Positions 24,959 to 34,508 of a stretch of 64,000 bases of DNA are shown one piece after another. Both the position numbers and the translations under genes were made by a program. Source of the DNA: Siphonobacter curvatus (GTDB lineage Bacteria > Bacteroidota > Bacteroidia > Cytophagales > Spirosomataceae); NCBI RefSeq assembly GCF_002943425.1, contig NZ_PTRA01000001.1, positions 3,224,001-3,288,000 on the forward strand, in the 5' to 3' direction. The notes beneath the pieces were generated by a model. It saw only the letters and a list, made by a program, of their open reading frames with translations, did not search any database and was not told where the DNA came from. Each line of letters begins with the position of its first letter. The first letter of the stretch is position 1.

Positions 24959-27742
24959 ATGGACCAATATTCATATATCGCCAATGCGGACGTGGATTAC
25001 ATTTCCGACTTGTACGATAAATACCAACAGGACCCTTCCAGCGTCGATACGAGCTGGCAAAACTTCTTTAAAGGCTACGATTTTTCCGTCATTTACGGTG
25101 AAAAAGGAGCCACCAATGGCGTTTCTTCTAACGGAACTTCTAATGGTCAGGCTAAACCAGCCGATGCGGGCCTTATCGCCAAAGAAGGCTCTGTACTGAG
25201 TTTGATTAAAGCGTACCGTTCCCGCGGTCACTTGCTGGCGAAAACGAATCCGCTGGGTTACGATCGTAACGTAGAGGCCCGCCTGACGTTGGAAGATTAC
25301 AAACTTTCCGAGAAAGATCTGGATACGGTTTTCGAAGCCGGTCATTTCTTGCTGGGTCGTTCGGCTACGCTACGCGAAATCATGGCCGCTCTGGAGAAAA
25401 TCTACGCGGGCAATATTGGTTTCGAGTACATGTACGTACGGAACATGGAAGAAAAAGAGTGGCTGCGGAATCAGATTGAGAAAGCCGCTCTGGTATTCGA
25501 TCCGACGAAAGAAGAAAAAGAACGCATTCTAAAGAAGCTCAACGAAGCCGTTACGTTCGAGCAATTCCTGCACACTAAATTCCTGGGTCAGAAACGCTTC
25601 TCGCTCGAAGGTGGCGAAGCAACAATTTCTTCTTTGGATACGATCATCAATACGTCCGCCGATATGGGCGTGAAGGAAGTGATGATCGGGATGGCTCACC
25701 GGGGCCGTCTGAACGTGCTGGTAAACATCATGCACAAATCCTACGATGAAATCATCAGCGGTTTCGTAGGACAGGTACCTGAACTGGAAGACAACCTCCC
25801 CAACGATATTAACTTTGGTGGAGACGTAAAATATCACCTAGGTTATTCAAGCACCCACGTAACGCCCAAAGGAACGGAAGTAAGTCTGAAACTGGCTCCG
25901 AACCCTTCGCACCTGGAAACGGTAAACCCCGTGGTGGAAGGTTTTGTACGCAGCCGGGCCGATGGAATTTTCGAAGGCGATTACGACAAGGTTATGCCCA
26001 TCTTGATTCACGGCGATGCCGCCGTAGCGGGTCAGGGTATTGTGTATGAAGTGACGCAAATGGCGAAACTTCCTGCCTATAAAACGGGGGGTACCATTCA
26101 CTTCGTCATCAACAACCAGATTGGTTTTACGACGGATGCGGCGGAAGGCCGTTCGGCGATTTACTGTACGGACATTGCCAAAATCATCGACGCTCCCGTA
26201 TTCCACGTGAACGGGGACGATCCGGAAGCCGTAATGTTTGTATCGAAAATGGCCGTTGAATACCGTCAGGAATTCAATCAGGACGTATTCATCAATATGC
26301 TTTGCTACCGTCGCTGGGGGCACAACGAGTCGGATGAACCGGCGTTCACCCAACCGACGATGTACTCGCAGATCAAGCTGCACAAGAACGTACTCGAACT
26401 CTATAACGAGCAACTGGTCAGCCGTGGTAAAGTAGATGCCAAGCTGGCCAAGGGCATGGAAGCTGAATTCAAGCAATTCCTACAGGATCGTCTGGATGGC
26501 GTGAAGCAGGCCGAAGCTCCGGTATTCCACCCGCTCAAACTCGACGAAGACTGGAAAGCCCTGCGGTACGGGTCAGCGGAGGATTTCGAGCAATCACCCG
26601 ACACGAGCGTTTCCCGCGAGAATCTGGATAAAATTTTCAAAGCCCTGACGACGTTGCCTGAAGGTTTTAAACCGCTCAAGCAGATCGATAAACTGATTTC
26701 TGACCGGAAGAAATTACTGGAAGAAAACGGTCAGGTGAACTGGGCGACGGCCGAGCTGATGGCCTACGGTTCCTTGCTAATGGAAGGCAAAACGGTACGG
26801 ATGACGGGTCAGGACGTACAACGGGGCACCTTTAGCCACCGTCACGCAGTTCTGCACGACGCCGAGAATAACAAGACCTATACGCAGATCGACCACATTG
26901 AAGAAGGTCAGGAGCAGATGCAAATCTTCAACTCCCTCCTTTCGGAATACGGTGTACTCGGCTTTGAGTTTGGTTACTCAATGGCCAACGCTCACGCCCT
27001 GGTGATCTGGGAAGCTCAGTTTGGTGACTTCGCCAACGGTGCTCAAATCATTATTGACCAGTTTGTCAGCTCCTGCGAATCGAAATGGGGTCTGCAAAAC
27101 GGTCTGGTGATGTTACTGCCCCACGGCTACGAAGGTCAGGGTCCGGAGCACTCGAATGCCCGCCCCGAACGCTTCCTGCAGTTATGCGGTGACTATAACA
27201 TGGTGGTAGCCAACGTGACGACACCAGCTAACATTTTCCACCTCATGCGGCGTCAGCTGACCTGGGATTTCCGGAAACCGCTGGTCATCATGTCTCCCAA
27301 ATCCATGCTGCGTCATCCGCTTAACGTATCCCCGCTTGAAGATTTGACGAAAGGTGGCTTCCGGGAAGTGATTGGCGATTCGTACGTGAATCCGAAAGAG
27401 GTCAAGAAAGTCCTGTTGTGTACGGGTAAAGTATATTACGACTTACTCGACAAACAGCAGAAAGATCAGCGGAAAGACGTAGCGATTGTTCGGGTTGAAC
27501 AGTTGCATCCGCTACCCCTGAAACAGATTCAACAGGAACTGGGTAAATACGCCAAAGCGAAAGTGTACTGGGTACAGGAAGAACCCAAAAACATGGGCTA
27601 CTGGTCGTTTATCTTACGTGAATTTGGTTGTGGCGTTGGTATGGAAGTAATTTCGCGTAAAACGTCCGCTTCACCGGCCACTGGGTTCCTCAAAACACAT
27701 AGTGAAGAACAGGCAGCCCTCATTCAGGAAGCCTTTGCTTAA
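24959..27742 (+). CDS. sucA: 2-oxoglutarate dehydrogenase E1 component
   Basis: The 927-residue thiamine-diphosphate enzyme decarboxylates 2-oxoglutarate and loads the succinyl group onto the E2 lipoyl arm in the TCA cycle. It has the N-terminal E2-interaction region (NADVDYISDLYDKYQQDPSSVDTSWQNFFKGYDF), HRGRLNVLVN, the diphosphate-binding block GDAAVAGQGIVYE through NNQIGFTT and VNGDDPEAV, RRWGHNESDEPAFTQP, and the C-terminal HGYEGQGPEHSNARPERFLQL. Length is normal for SucA/OdhA (about 900-950). sucB follows after 94 bp that contain a perfect hairpin, so the two genes probably share a transcript with altered stoichiometry. Confidence 0.97.
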   Translation: MDQYSYIANADVDYISDLYDKYQQDPSSVDTSWQNFFKGYDFSVIYGEKGATNGVSSNGTSNGQAKPADAGLIAKEGSVLSLIKAYRSRGHLLAKTNPLGYDRNVEARLTLEDYKLSEKDLDTVFEAGHFLLGRSATLREIMAALEKIYAGNIGFEYMYVRNMEEKEWLRNQIEKAALVFDPTKEEKERILKKLNEAVTFEQFLHTKFLGQKRFSLEGGEATISSLDTIINTSADMGVKEVMIGMAHRGRLNVLVNIMHKSYDEIISGFVGQVPELEDNLPNDINFGGDVKYHLGYSSTHVTPKGTEVSLKLAPNPSHLETVNPVVEGFVRSRADGIFEGDYDKVMPILIHGDAAVAGQGIVYEVTQMAKLPAYKTGGTIHFVINNQIGFTTDAAEGRSAIYCTDIAKIIDAPVFHVNGDDPEAVMFVSKMAVEYRQEFNQDVFINMLCYRRWGHNESDEPAFTQPTMYSQIKLHKNVLELYNEQLVSRGKVDAKLAKGMEAEFKQFLQDRLDGVKQAEAPVFHPLKLDEDWKALRYGSAEDFEQSPDTSVSRENLDKIFKALTTLPEGFKPLKQIDKLISDRKKLLEENGQVNWATAELMAYGSLLMEGKTVRMTGQDVQRGTFSHRHAVLHDAENNKTYTQIDHIEEGQEQMQIFNSLLSEYGVLGFEFGYSMANAHALVIWEAQFGDFANGAQIIIDQFVSSCESKWGLQNGLVMLLPHGYEGQGPEHSNARPERFLQLCGDYNMVVANVTTPANIFHLMRRQLTWDFRKPLVIMSPKSMLRHPLNVSPLEDLTKGGFREVIGDSYVNPKEVKKVLLCTGKVYYDLLDKQQKDQRKDVAIVRVEQLHPLPLKQIQQELGKYAKAKVYWVQEEPKNMGYWSFILREFGCGVGMEVISRKTSASPATGFLKTHSEEQAALIQEAFA

Positions 27743-27752
27743 CCAATAAAAA

Positions 27753-27786
27753 GCCGAATTCAGGTGGCGTTTAGCCTGAATTCGGC
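27753..27786 (+). terminator. Hairpin between sucA and sucB
   Basis: GCCGAATTCAGG (27753-27764) pairs perfectly with 27775-27786 around a 10-nt loop. There is no T-run after it, so it looks more like an mRNA-processing or stabilising stem, or a leaky terminator, than a full stop. Confidence 0.5.
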
Positions 27787-27836
27787 CATTTGATTATAAA
27801 ACCGAACGAATCCTCCCTCCTGGGAAGTACCCAATC

Positions 27837-29405
27837 ATGGCAATCATCGAAATGAAAGTCCCCGTCGTGGGGGAATCCGTCACCGAGGTTACCATCGCCA
27901 CCTGGAATAAAAAAGATGGCGATACGGTAAAGATGGATGAGGTATTATGCGAGTTAGAGTCTGACAAGGCTACTTTCGAGCTACCCGCTGAAGCGGCGGG
28001 TGTGCTGCGTATCCTGGCGAAAGAAGGTGATACGCTCGCCATCGGAGCACCCATCTGCTCGATCTCAACGGACGGTGCAGCTCCCGAAGCTCCTCAAGAA
28101 GAAGCTCCGGCGGCGACCCCCAGCAACGGTCAGGCTCCCGAAGCCGCTCCGGCTCCTGCCCCTGAAGCAAAGGCGGAAGAGACCAAAACCATTGAAGTGA
28201 AAATTCCGGTAATGGGCGAATCGGTTACCGAGGCTACCATTGCCAACTGGAATAAAAAAGAAGGCGATTTCGTGAAAATGGACGAAATCCTCTGTGAACT
28301 GGAATCTGATAAAGCTACGTTCGAACTGCCCGCGGAAGCGGCTGGTACGCTGCACATTATCGCCGAACCCGGCTCTACGCTTGAAATCGGTGCAGTGGTA
28401 GCTACCATTACAGTAGGTGCAGGTGCTCCCGCGGCGGCTCCTTCGGCTCCAGCAGCAGCTCCGGCTTCAGGTGGCTCTTCGGCCCCGGTAGCGGATAAAG
28501 CCAGTGGCGTAACGCCCGTAGCGGCGGCTATTCTGGCGGACAAAGGCATCAATCCGAAAGACATTCAGGGTTCCGGCGAAGGTGGAAAAATCACCAAAGC
28601 GGATGCTCTGAAAGCTACTTCAGCCCCGGCTCCTGCGGCGAAAGCCGAAGCTCCCAAGGCCGCTCCGGCTCCCCAGCCTGCGGCGGCCCCTGCCACTACG
28701 AGTGGACGGGCGGAACGTCGTCAACGCATGACTTCGCTGCGGAAAACCATCGCTCGCCGACTGGTAGCCGTGAAGAACGAAACAGCCATGCTGACTACGT
28801 TCAACGAAGTGGACATGCAGCCGATCATGGAACTGCGTTCGAAGTTCAAGGACAAATTCAAAGAAAAACACGGCGTTGGTTTGGGCTTCATGTCCTTCTT
28901 TGCGAAAGCCGTTTGCGTAGCCCTGAAAGAATTCCAGGCCGTAAACGCTTCCATCGATGGCGATGAAATCGTTTACCATGACTACGTGGATATTTCCGTA
29001 GCCGTATCAACCGAGCGTGGTCTGGTGGTTCCGATTCTGCGTAACGCGGATCAACTTAGCTTCGCTGGTATCGAAAAAGGCATTATTGAGCTGGCGGTAA
29101 AAGCCCGTGACAATAAGCTGACGATCGAAGATATGTCAGGCGGTACGTTTACGATCACCAACGGTGGTGTATTCGGTTCCATGATGTCTACGCCGATCAT
29201 CAACGCTCCGCAGGTAGCGATTCTCGGGATGCACAACATCATTGAGCGTCCGGTAGTGGTGAACAAAGAAATCGTAATTCGTCCGATGATGTACATCGCC
29301 CTGAGCTACGATCACCGCATCATCGACGGTAAAGAATCCGTAAGCTTCCTAGTACGCGTGAAACAACTGCTGGAAGATCCCGCTCGTCTGTTACTCGACG
29401 TTTAG
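27837..29405 (+). CDS. sucB: Dihydrolipoyllysine-residue succinyltransferase E2 with two lipoyl domains
   Basis: The 522-residue E2 core of 2-oxoglutarate dehydrogenase. It has two N-terminal lipoyl domains, near residues 1-77 and 119-197, each with the lipoylated lysine in [17 protein letters not shown]. Alanine/proline-rich linkers follow each. A peripheral-subunit-binding domain lies near 225-260 ([34 protein letters not shown]). The catalytic domain from about 290 ends with [16 protein letters not shown], which carries the catalytic His and Asp. E. coli SucB has one lipoyl domain; two are seen in some Bacteroidota. The two domains differ at many synonymous sites, so the duplication is old. 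The gene ends in a terminator at 29428-29468. Confidence 0.95.
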   Translation: MAIIEMKVPVVGESVTEVTIATWNKKDGDTVKMDEVLCELESDKATFELPAEAAGVLRILAKEGDTLAIGAPICSISTDGAAPEAPQEEAPAATPSNGQAPEAAPAPAPEAKAEETKTIEVKIPVMGESVTEATIANWNKKEGDFVKMDEILCELESDKATFELPAEAAGTLHIIAEPGSTLEIGAVVATITVGAGAPAAAPSAPAAAPASGGSSAPVADKASGVTPVAAAILADKGINPKDIQGSGEGGKITKADALKATSAPAPAAKAEAPKAAPAPQPAAAPATTSGRAERRQRMTSLRKTIARRLVAVKNETAMLTTFNEVDMQPIMELRSKFKDKFKEKHGVGLGFMSFFAKAVCVALKEFQAVNASIDGDEIVYHDYVDISVAVSTERGLVVPILRNADQLSFAGIEKGIIELAVKARDNKLTIEDMSGGTFTITNGGVFGSMMSTPIINAPQVAILGMHNIIERPVVVNKEIVIRPMMYIALSYDHRIIDGKESVSFLVRVKQLLEDPARLLLDV

Positions 29406-29427
29406 GACGCTATGCTACTTAGTACTC

Positions 29428-29468
29428 AATCCCCGCTTTCAGCTTACCTGAGGCGGGGATTTCAGTTT
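29428..29468 (+). terminator. Terminator after sucB
   Basis: AATCCCCGC (29428-29436) pairs with GCGGGGATT (29453-29461), followed by TCAGTTTT. Confidence 0.75.
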
Positions 29469-29592
29469 TGGGTTTAGCGTTTGGGGTTTATAGTTATCTC
29501 TACAGTAACTGTATTACCTGAAGTAGTCTATAGACACCTGGTTTTCTACGACCAAATCCTAACTCAAAACCGTAAACCCTAAACTCAAAACC
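29466..29592. repeat. Telomere-like inverted repeat upstream of the GDPD gene
   Basis: GGGTTTAG and GGGGTTTA units (29470-29490) face CGTAAACCCTAAACTCAAAACCC (29571-29593). The two arms are imperfect reverse complements over roughly 28 bases, separated by about 70 bases. It is a simple-sequence palindrome of unknown role that fills nearly the whole intergenic gap. Confidence 0.55.
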
Positions 29593-29598
29593 CTTCCC

Positions 29599-30465
29599 AT
29601 GCTTACCCGTTTTGGCCTGCTGGCCTTTTGCCTGGCTTTTTTGCTGGGCTGTACTCCTAAAACGTACCTTCGCGTACCCAAACAGGGGCTTTCCGAGTAC
29701 CTGAAACCCGAAGCCGGCAAACCTACGCTCATCAGTGCTCACCGGGGCGGTGGCGACTACGCGGGTTACCCCGAAAACTGCCTTGAATCGTTTGCGTATC
29801 TGGCGAAACAGGCAGCCATGATTATCGAATGTGACATTGGATTGACGCAGGACAGCGTACTCGTGATGCTGCACGACGACGCACTGGATCGTACGACGAC
29901 CGGAAAAGGAAAACTTAACGCAGTTTCGTACGCCTATACCCAAAGTCTACATCTGAAAGATAACGCCGGTACTACGACCAAATTCCGGATGCCTACGCTG
30001 GAGCAGGTATTGAACTGGGGGAAAGGCAAAGTGATTTATACGCTGGACGTGAAACGCACGGTACCTTTTGAAAAAGTGGTAGACCTGATTCACCGCACCC
30101 ATACGGAAGACAACTGCGTCGTCATTACGTATAATGCCCAGGATGCCGCAAAAGTCTACAGATTAGATCCCAGTCTGATGATTTCCGTAACCATCCGGAA
30201 CGAAGCCGAATACAATCGTCACCACGATCTGGGGATTCCTGACAATCGGATGGTAGCCTTCGTGGGAACCCGAGAGCCGTCTGCCGAGCATTACGCTTTT
30301 CTGCACAAAAAAGGTATTTCCTGCATTTTAGGAACGCTGGGTAACCTCGATAAAATGGCCCAGGCCAAAGGCGATCAGGTATACGTCAATTTTGCCAAAA
30401 ACGGAGCGGATATTATGTCCACCGACCGTCCCCTGGAAATGGCGAAGGCTTTACAAAAGAAATAG
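29599..30465 (+). CDS. Glycerophosphodiester phosphodiesterase family lipoprotein
   Basis: A 288-residue GDPD-family enzyme that hydrolyses glycerophosphodiesters to glycerol 3-phosphate and an alcohol. The N-terminus is a lipoprotein signal (MLTRFGLLAFCLAFLLGCTPK, lipobox LLGC), so it is predicted to sit in the envelope. The catalytic set is visible: ISAHRGGG (His-Arg), YPENCLESF, IIECDIGLTQDSVLVMLHDDALDRTTTGKG (metal-binding Glu/Asp and the second His). It stands alone with a terminator at 30487-30519. The upstream gap holds a telomere-like inverted repeat. Confidence 0.92.
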   Translation: MLTRFGLLAFCLAFLLGCTPKTYLRVPKQGLSEYLKPEAGKPTLISAHRGGGDYAGYPENCLESFAYLAKQAAMIIECDIGLTQDSVLVMLHDDALDRTTTGKGKLNAVSYAYTQSLHLKDNAGTTTKFRMPTLEQVLNWGKGKVIYTLDVKRTVPFEKVVDLIHRTHTEDNCVVITYNAQDAAKVYRLDPSLMISVTIRNEAEYNRHHDLGIPDNRMVAFVGTREPSAEHYAFLHKKGISCILGTLGNLDKMAQAKGDQVYVNFAKNGADIMSTDRPLEMAKALQKK

Positions 30466-30486
30466 TAGACTGAAAATCAGCTTCTC

Positions 30487-30519
30487 AAAATAGCCCGCCG
30501 CGTGCGGGCTATTTTATTT
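30487..30519 (+). terminator. Terminator after the GDPD gene
   Basis: AAAATAGCCCGC (30487-30498) pairs with GCGGGCTATTTT (30504-30515) around CGCGT, and the T-rich tail continues. Confidence 0.9.
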
Positions 30520-30574
30520 AGGGCTATTTCATTGGTATGGCTTTTTCAGGATAGCTGCCCTAAAAAACCAACCT

Positions 30575-31531
30575 ATGGAAAAGGAACTGCTGGAAGAAAA
30601 AACCCAAACGCACGGATCGGAATACGATGTAGCCGATGACGTAGCGGGTATTAAGGTAGTGTTTGTCAACGTGTACATGATTGGCAAACCGGGGGAAGGC
30701 AACCCCTGGGTACTGGTCGATGCCGCGATTCCAAACTCAGCCAGTCGTCTCATCAAAGAGGCGGAAACGCGTTTTGGTAAAGACAATCCGCCGCAGGCTA
30801 TTGTGCTTACCCACGGTCACTTCGATCATACCGGAGCACTGGAAGACTTGTTAAAAACTTGGGGAAATATCCCGGTGTATGCTCATCCGCTGGAAATGCC
30901 ATTCCTGACGGGAAAATCACATTACCCACCACCAGATCCAACGGCGGGTAATGGTGCGATGGCAGCCCTCTCGTTTTTATTTCCAACGCGTCCGCTCGAC
31001 ATTTCAGGTCGGGTGCAGCCTATCCCGCACGATGGTTTTATCGAGGAACTGCCTGACTGGCGGTTCATCCATACGCCCGGTCACGCTCCCGGACACGTAT
31101 CGTTATTCCGGGATAAAGATAAAGTTCTGATTGCCGGAGATGCTTTTGTAACCACCAATCAGAATTCAGTATTCTCCGTAGCTACCCAGAAGCTGGAACT
31201 ACACGGACCACCGAGCTACTTTACCTGCGATTGGCGGGCAGCGAAGAAGTCCGTCCGCCGACTAGCTCAGCTTAAACCCAGTGCCGTAGGTACGGGTCAC
31301 GGCAAAGCCCTGCGGGGTAAAGAGTGGCGGTCGCAGTTACAGGAGCTTTCCGACGAATTTGATACCCGAGCTCTACCTGGCTCCAGTCGCTATATCAATC
31401 ACCCGGCTCATACGGATGAAAATGGTATTGTGTCTATGCCAACACCGATCTCGTACTGGGTAGCCAAAGGTCTGGCCATCGGGGCGGTAGCGGGCCTAAG
31501 CTTATTGGCCTGGAATCGCTTACGAAAATAG
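30575..31531 (+). CDS. MBL-fold metallo-hydrolase with C-terminal membrane anchor
   Basis: A 318-residue metallo-beta-lactamase-fold hydrolase. The di-metal signature THGHFDHTG is present, with HTPGHAPGHVSLF as the next metal histidine, IAGDAFV and GTGHGKAL as later ligands. No signal peptide is seen; a hydrophobic segment near the C-terminus (AKGLAIGAVAGLSLLAW) may tether it to the membrane. The substrate is not predictable; the fold covers glyoxalase II, lactonases and others. It is a single gene that ends at a bidirectional terminator shared with mutS. Confidence 0.88.
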   Translation: MEKELLEEKTQTHGSEYDVADDVAGIKVVFVNVYMIGKPGEGNPWVLVDAAIPNSASRLIKEAETRFGKDNPPQAIVLTHGHFDHTGALEDLLKTWGNIPVYAHPLEMPFLTGKSHYPPPDPTAGNGAMAALSFLFPTRPLDISGRVQPIPHDGFIEELPDWRFIHTPGHAPGHVSLFRDKDKVLIAGDAFVTTNQNSVFSVATQKLELHGPPSYFTCDWRAAKKSVRRLAQLKPSAVGTGHGKALRGKEWRSQLQELSDEFDTRALPGSSRYINHPAHTDENGIVSMPTPISYWVAKGLAIGAVAGLSLLAWNRLRK

Positions 31532-31545
31532 CTTGATCTAACATC

Positions 31546-31580
31546 AAAAAGCCCGACGAATGTTCTTCGTCGGGCTTTTT
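31546..31580. terminator. Bidirectional terminator between the MBL gene and mutS
   Basis: AAAAAGCCCGACGAA (31546-31560) pairs perfectly over 15 bp with 31566-31580, around a 5-nt loop. Confidence 0.92.
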
Positions 31581-31621
31581 GATTTCCTGAGAAAACGAAT
31601 CTCGAACTTCGTTTCCAGACT

Positions 31622-34261
31622 TTATTCCATCAATCGCTTGATCTCATTTAGCTTCAACAGGGCTTCAATCGGCGTCAGCGTGTTGACGTCGATCCGCGAC
31701 AGCAGCTCTTCCACTTTTTCAAAACGCGGATCTTTTTCTGCCCCGAATAAACTCATCTGAAAGGCTGGCGTGGCTTTGGGTACTTCCCGCATGCGTTCGG
31801 TATGGTTTTCCTTGATGTGATCCTGTTCAAGGTGAGCCAGAATTTCGTTCGCCCGATTAACTACGGCTCCCGGCATACCTGCCATCTGGGCTACGTGGAT
31901 ACCAAAACTATGCTCTGACCCACCGGGTTTCAGCTTCCGCAGGAAAATCACCTTGTTCCCCGATTCCTTCACGGAAACGTTGAAGTTTTTGATTCGGGGG
32001 AAATCCTCCGCCAATTGGTTGAGTTCGTGGTAGTGCGTAGCGAAAAGCGTTTTCGGGCGTGCATTCGGCAGGCTATGCAGATACTCGGTAATTCCCCAGG
32101 CAATACTTACGCCGTCGTAGGTACTTGTACCCCGTCCAATCTCATCCATCAGGACCAGACTACGGTCGCTGAGGTTATTGAGAATACTCGCCGTTTCGGT
32201 CATTTCCACCATGAATGTGCTCTCCCCGCGGCTCAAATTATCGGAAGCCCCTACCCGCGTGAAGACCTTATCGACCAATCCAATATCGGCGGCAGTGGCC
32301 GGAACGAAACTACCGATTTGAGCCATCAGCACGATCAGGGCCGTTTGTCGTAGTAAAGCCGATTTCCCCGCCATGTTGGGACCCGTAATCATGATGATTT
32401 GCTGCTCTTCGTCGTCCAGCGTTAAATCGTTCGGTACGTAGCTTTCGCCCATGGGTAACTGCTGTTCGATCACCGGGTGTCGACCCGCTGTAATCCGAAT
32501 CGCTTTGCCCTCGTTTACTTCCGGTTTGGCGTACTTATTCTTTTGAGCAATTTTCGCGAAACTTAGTAAAGCATCCAGCACCGCCAGTACTCGGGCATTT
32601 TGCTGAATGGGACTTACGTACTCACTGGCTGTTTGGATCAGTTCGTTGAAGATGCGTTGTTCAATGACGAAGATTTTATCCTCGGCATTCAAAATCTGAT
32701 CCTCGTATTCTTTCAGTTCAGGCGTAATATAGCGTTCCGCATTGACGAGCGTTTGCTTACGAATCCACTCGGCAGGTACGCGATTCTTGTGAGCATTCGT
32801 CACTTCCAGATAATACCCAAACACTTTATTATACGCGATTTTCAGCGAGGTGATGCCCGTATTCGTGATCTCCCGGTTCTGAATATTCACCAGAAAATCC
32901 TTTCCTGCATAGGCAATCTGATGCAACTGATCCAACTCGTTATCCACGCCCGATTTGATCATGTTACCCAGGTTGGTCACCAGCGGCGGATCTTCGCGTA
33001 ATTCCGTTTCAATCTTTTCGAGCAACGATTCGCAGGTATTTAGTTGTTCGGCGTACTTCCGCAGTAAGGGCTGGGTGGCACTGTGCTGCAGCAGAAAATT
33101 CCGAATCGGTCCGACGTGCGACAAGGCCCGTTTAAGAGCCAGCATTTCCCGGGGATTGATCCGGCGAACGGCTACTTTGGAAATCAAACGCTCCAGATCG
33201 CCGATTTGCCGAAGGTGCGTATCCAGCGTTTCAGCCAGTTCGGTATCCTGCAACAGTAGATCGACCGTATTGAGTCGCTCATGAATGGGTTTTAGTTCCT
33301 TCAGCGGTAGTACCAGCCACTTCCGCAGCATGCGGGCTCCCATTGGCGTCAGCGTCTGATCGAGAATCTGAATAAGCGGTACACCGTTCTCCTGCTGAGC
33401 CGTTACCAGTTCCAGGTTGCGAATCGTGAAACGATCCAGCCAGACGTACTTATCTTCTTCCAGACGTGTCAATCGGGTAATATGCCCGACATCGCGGTGC
33501 TCAGTTTCGGCTAGGTAGTGCAAAATAACCCCCGCTGCAACGATCCCCTCGGTGAGGTTTTCCACCCCAAAGCCTTTGAGCGTCGTAGTATTAAAATGAG
33601 CCGTCAGTAAGGGATACGCAAAATCGTGCGTAAAAGCCCAGTCTTCCAGTTGATACGTATTGAATTGCTCTCCGAAAAAGCCCTGAAACTCCGAGCGATT
33701 TTTCTTACAAAAGAGTATTTCCGCCGGACTAAAACTTTGCAGTAATTTTTCGACATAAGCCGCATTGCCCTGCGTAGTCAGAAATTCACCCGTCGAAACG
33801 TCCAGAAAGGAAATGCCGATTACGTCTTTTTGAAAATGCACGGCTGCCAGGTAATTGTTCCGCCGAACGTCGAGTACGTTGTCGTTAAAAGAAACACCCG
33901 GTGTCACCAGCTCCGTAACGCCCCGCCGTACGATGCCTTTGGCCGTAGCCGGATCTTCAAGCTGGTCGCAGATGGCGACGCGTTCGCCCGCCCGTACCAG
34001 CTTGGGCAGGTAATTATCCAGTGAGTGATGGGGAAAACCGGCCAGGGGCGTTTCGCCCGAGGTACCGTTGTTTCGTTTGGTGAGCGTAATTCCCAGAATC
34101 TTACTGGCCCTTACGGCATCTTCCCCAAACGTTTCGTAAAAATCGCCCACCCGGAACAAGAGAATAGCTCCCGGGTATTGCGTTTTGATTTGATTATACT
34201 GCCGATTCAGAGGGGTTTCCTTCTCCTGCTTCCCTGCACCTTCCTTGGATGGACGAGCCAT
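31622..34261 (-). CDS. mutS: DNA mismatch repair protein MutS
   Basis: MutS recognises base mismatches and small loops and starts repair. I choose the start MARPSKEGAGKQEKETPLNRQYN at 34261 (879 residues). The frame reaches an earlier ATG at 34342, but the 27 extra residues are not family-like and would overlap the predicted promoter. The mismatch-wedge motif is RVGDFYETFGEDA. The C-terminal ATPase has Walker A GPNMAGKSALLRQ, the Walker B region LVLMDEIGRGTSTYDG and the His-containing FATHYHEL. The full domain set is present and length is normal. mutL is not nearby. It is transcribed alone, ending at a shared terminator. Confidence 0.97.
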   Translation of the reverse strand: MARPSKEGAGKQEKETPLNRQYNQIKTQYPGAILLFRVGDFYETFGEDAVRASKILGITLTKRNNGTSGETPLAGFPHHSLDNYLPKLVRAGERVAICDQLEDPATAKGIVRRGVTELVTPGVSFNDNVLDVRRNNYLAAVHFQKDVIGISFLDVSTGEFLTTQGNAAYVEKLLQSFSPAEILFCKKNRSEFQGFFGEQFNTYQLEDWAFTHDFAYPLLTAHFNTTTLKGFGVENLTEGIVAAGVILHYLAETEHRDVGHITRLTRLEEDKYVWLDRFTIRNLELVTAQQENGVPLIQILDQTLTPMGARMLRKWLVLPLKELKPIHERLNTVDLLLQDTELAETLDTHLRQIGDLERLISKVAVRRINPREMLALKRALSHVGPIRNFLLQHSATQPLLRKYAEQLNTCESLLEKIETELREDPPLVTNLGNMIKSGVDNELDQLHQIAYAGKDFLVNIQNREITNTGITSLKIAYNKVFGYYLEVTNAHKNRVPAEWIRKQTLVNAERYITPELKEYEDQILNAEDKIFVIEQRIFNELIQTASEYVSPIQQNARVLAVLDALLSFAKIAQKNKYAKPEVNEGKAIRITAGRHPVIEQQLPMGESYVPNDLTLDDEEQQIIMITGPNMAGKSALLRQTALIVLMAQIGSFVPATAADIGLVDKVFTRVGASDNLSRGESTFMVEMTETASILNNLSDRSLVLMDEIGRGTSTYDGVSIAWGITEYLHSLPNARPKTLFATHYHELNQLAEDFPRIKNFNVSVKESGNKVIFLRKLKPGGSEHSFGIHVAQMAGMPGAVVNRANEILAHLEQDHIKENHTERMREVPKATPAFQMSLFGAEKDPRFEKVEELLSRIDVNTLTPIEALLKLNEIKRLME

Positions 34262-34339
34262 AGTCACTTCAGTCGTTGGGTCAGTGAAAAGCTCCGTAAA
34301 CGAGCCTTTTTCCTGACCAAATAAACAATGGATAGAAGA

Positions 34340-34371
34340 CAAAGATACGGCCGGAAGAGGTCGCTTGACAA
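34340..34371 (-). promoter_or_regulatory. Putative mutS promoter
   Basis: On the minus strand TTG (34371-34369), a 21-nt spacer and TATCTTTG (34347-34340) match the Bacteroidota consensus. The leader before ATG 34261 would be about 70 nt. The position favours the downstream start codon. Confidence 0.55.
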
Positions 34372-34461
34372 GGCCAACGGGCAGACCTGCTGAAATAATC
34401 CTCCCTGTGAATCAGGTCACACCTTAAAGGGTCGTCTGATTTTTTTAGGATAAATCGGAAC

Positions 34462-34501
34462 TTGTTCGCCGAGAAAATTGTAATTTTGCAACCAAGTTGC
34501 A
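34462..34501 (+). promoter_or_regulatory. Promoter overlapped by a TGCAAC-CAA-GTTGCA palindrome (candidate metal-responsive operator)
   Basis: TTG (34462-34464), 16 nt and TAATTTTG (34481-34488) form a promoter. The perfect inverted repeat TGCAAC (34487-34492) and GTTGCA (34496-34501), separated by CAA, overlaps the end of the -7 box and the predicted start site, the usual place for a repressor. Arm length and symmetry suit a Fur/Zur-type or ArsR-type metalloregulator. The transcript leader would be only about 10-15 nt. Confidence 0.55.
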
Positions 34502-34508
34502 GAAAGCT

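Noticed and set aside
25847-26476. A 209-residue minus-strand frame inside sucA.
   Set aside because: Shadow of sucA; composition is unlike the neighbouring genes and no domain is seen.
34262-34342. N-terminal extension of MutS to ATG 34342.
   Set aside because: The extra residues are not MutS-like and overlap the predicted mutS promoter.
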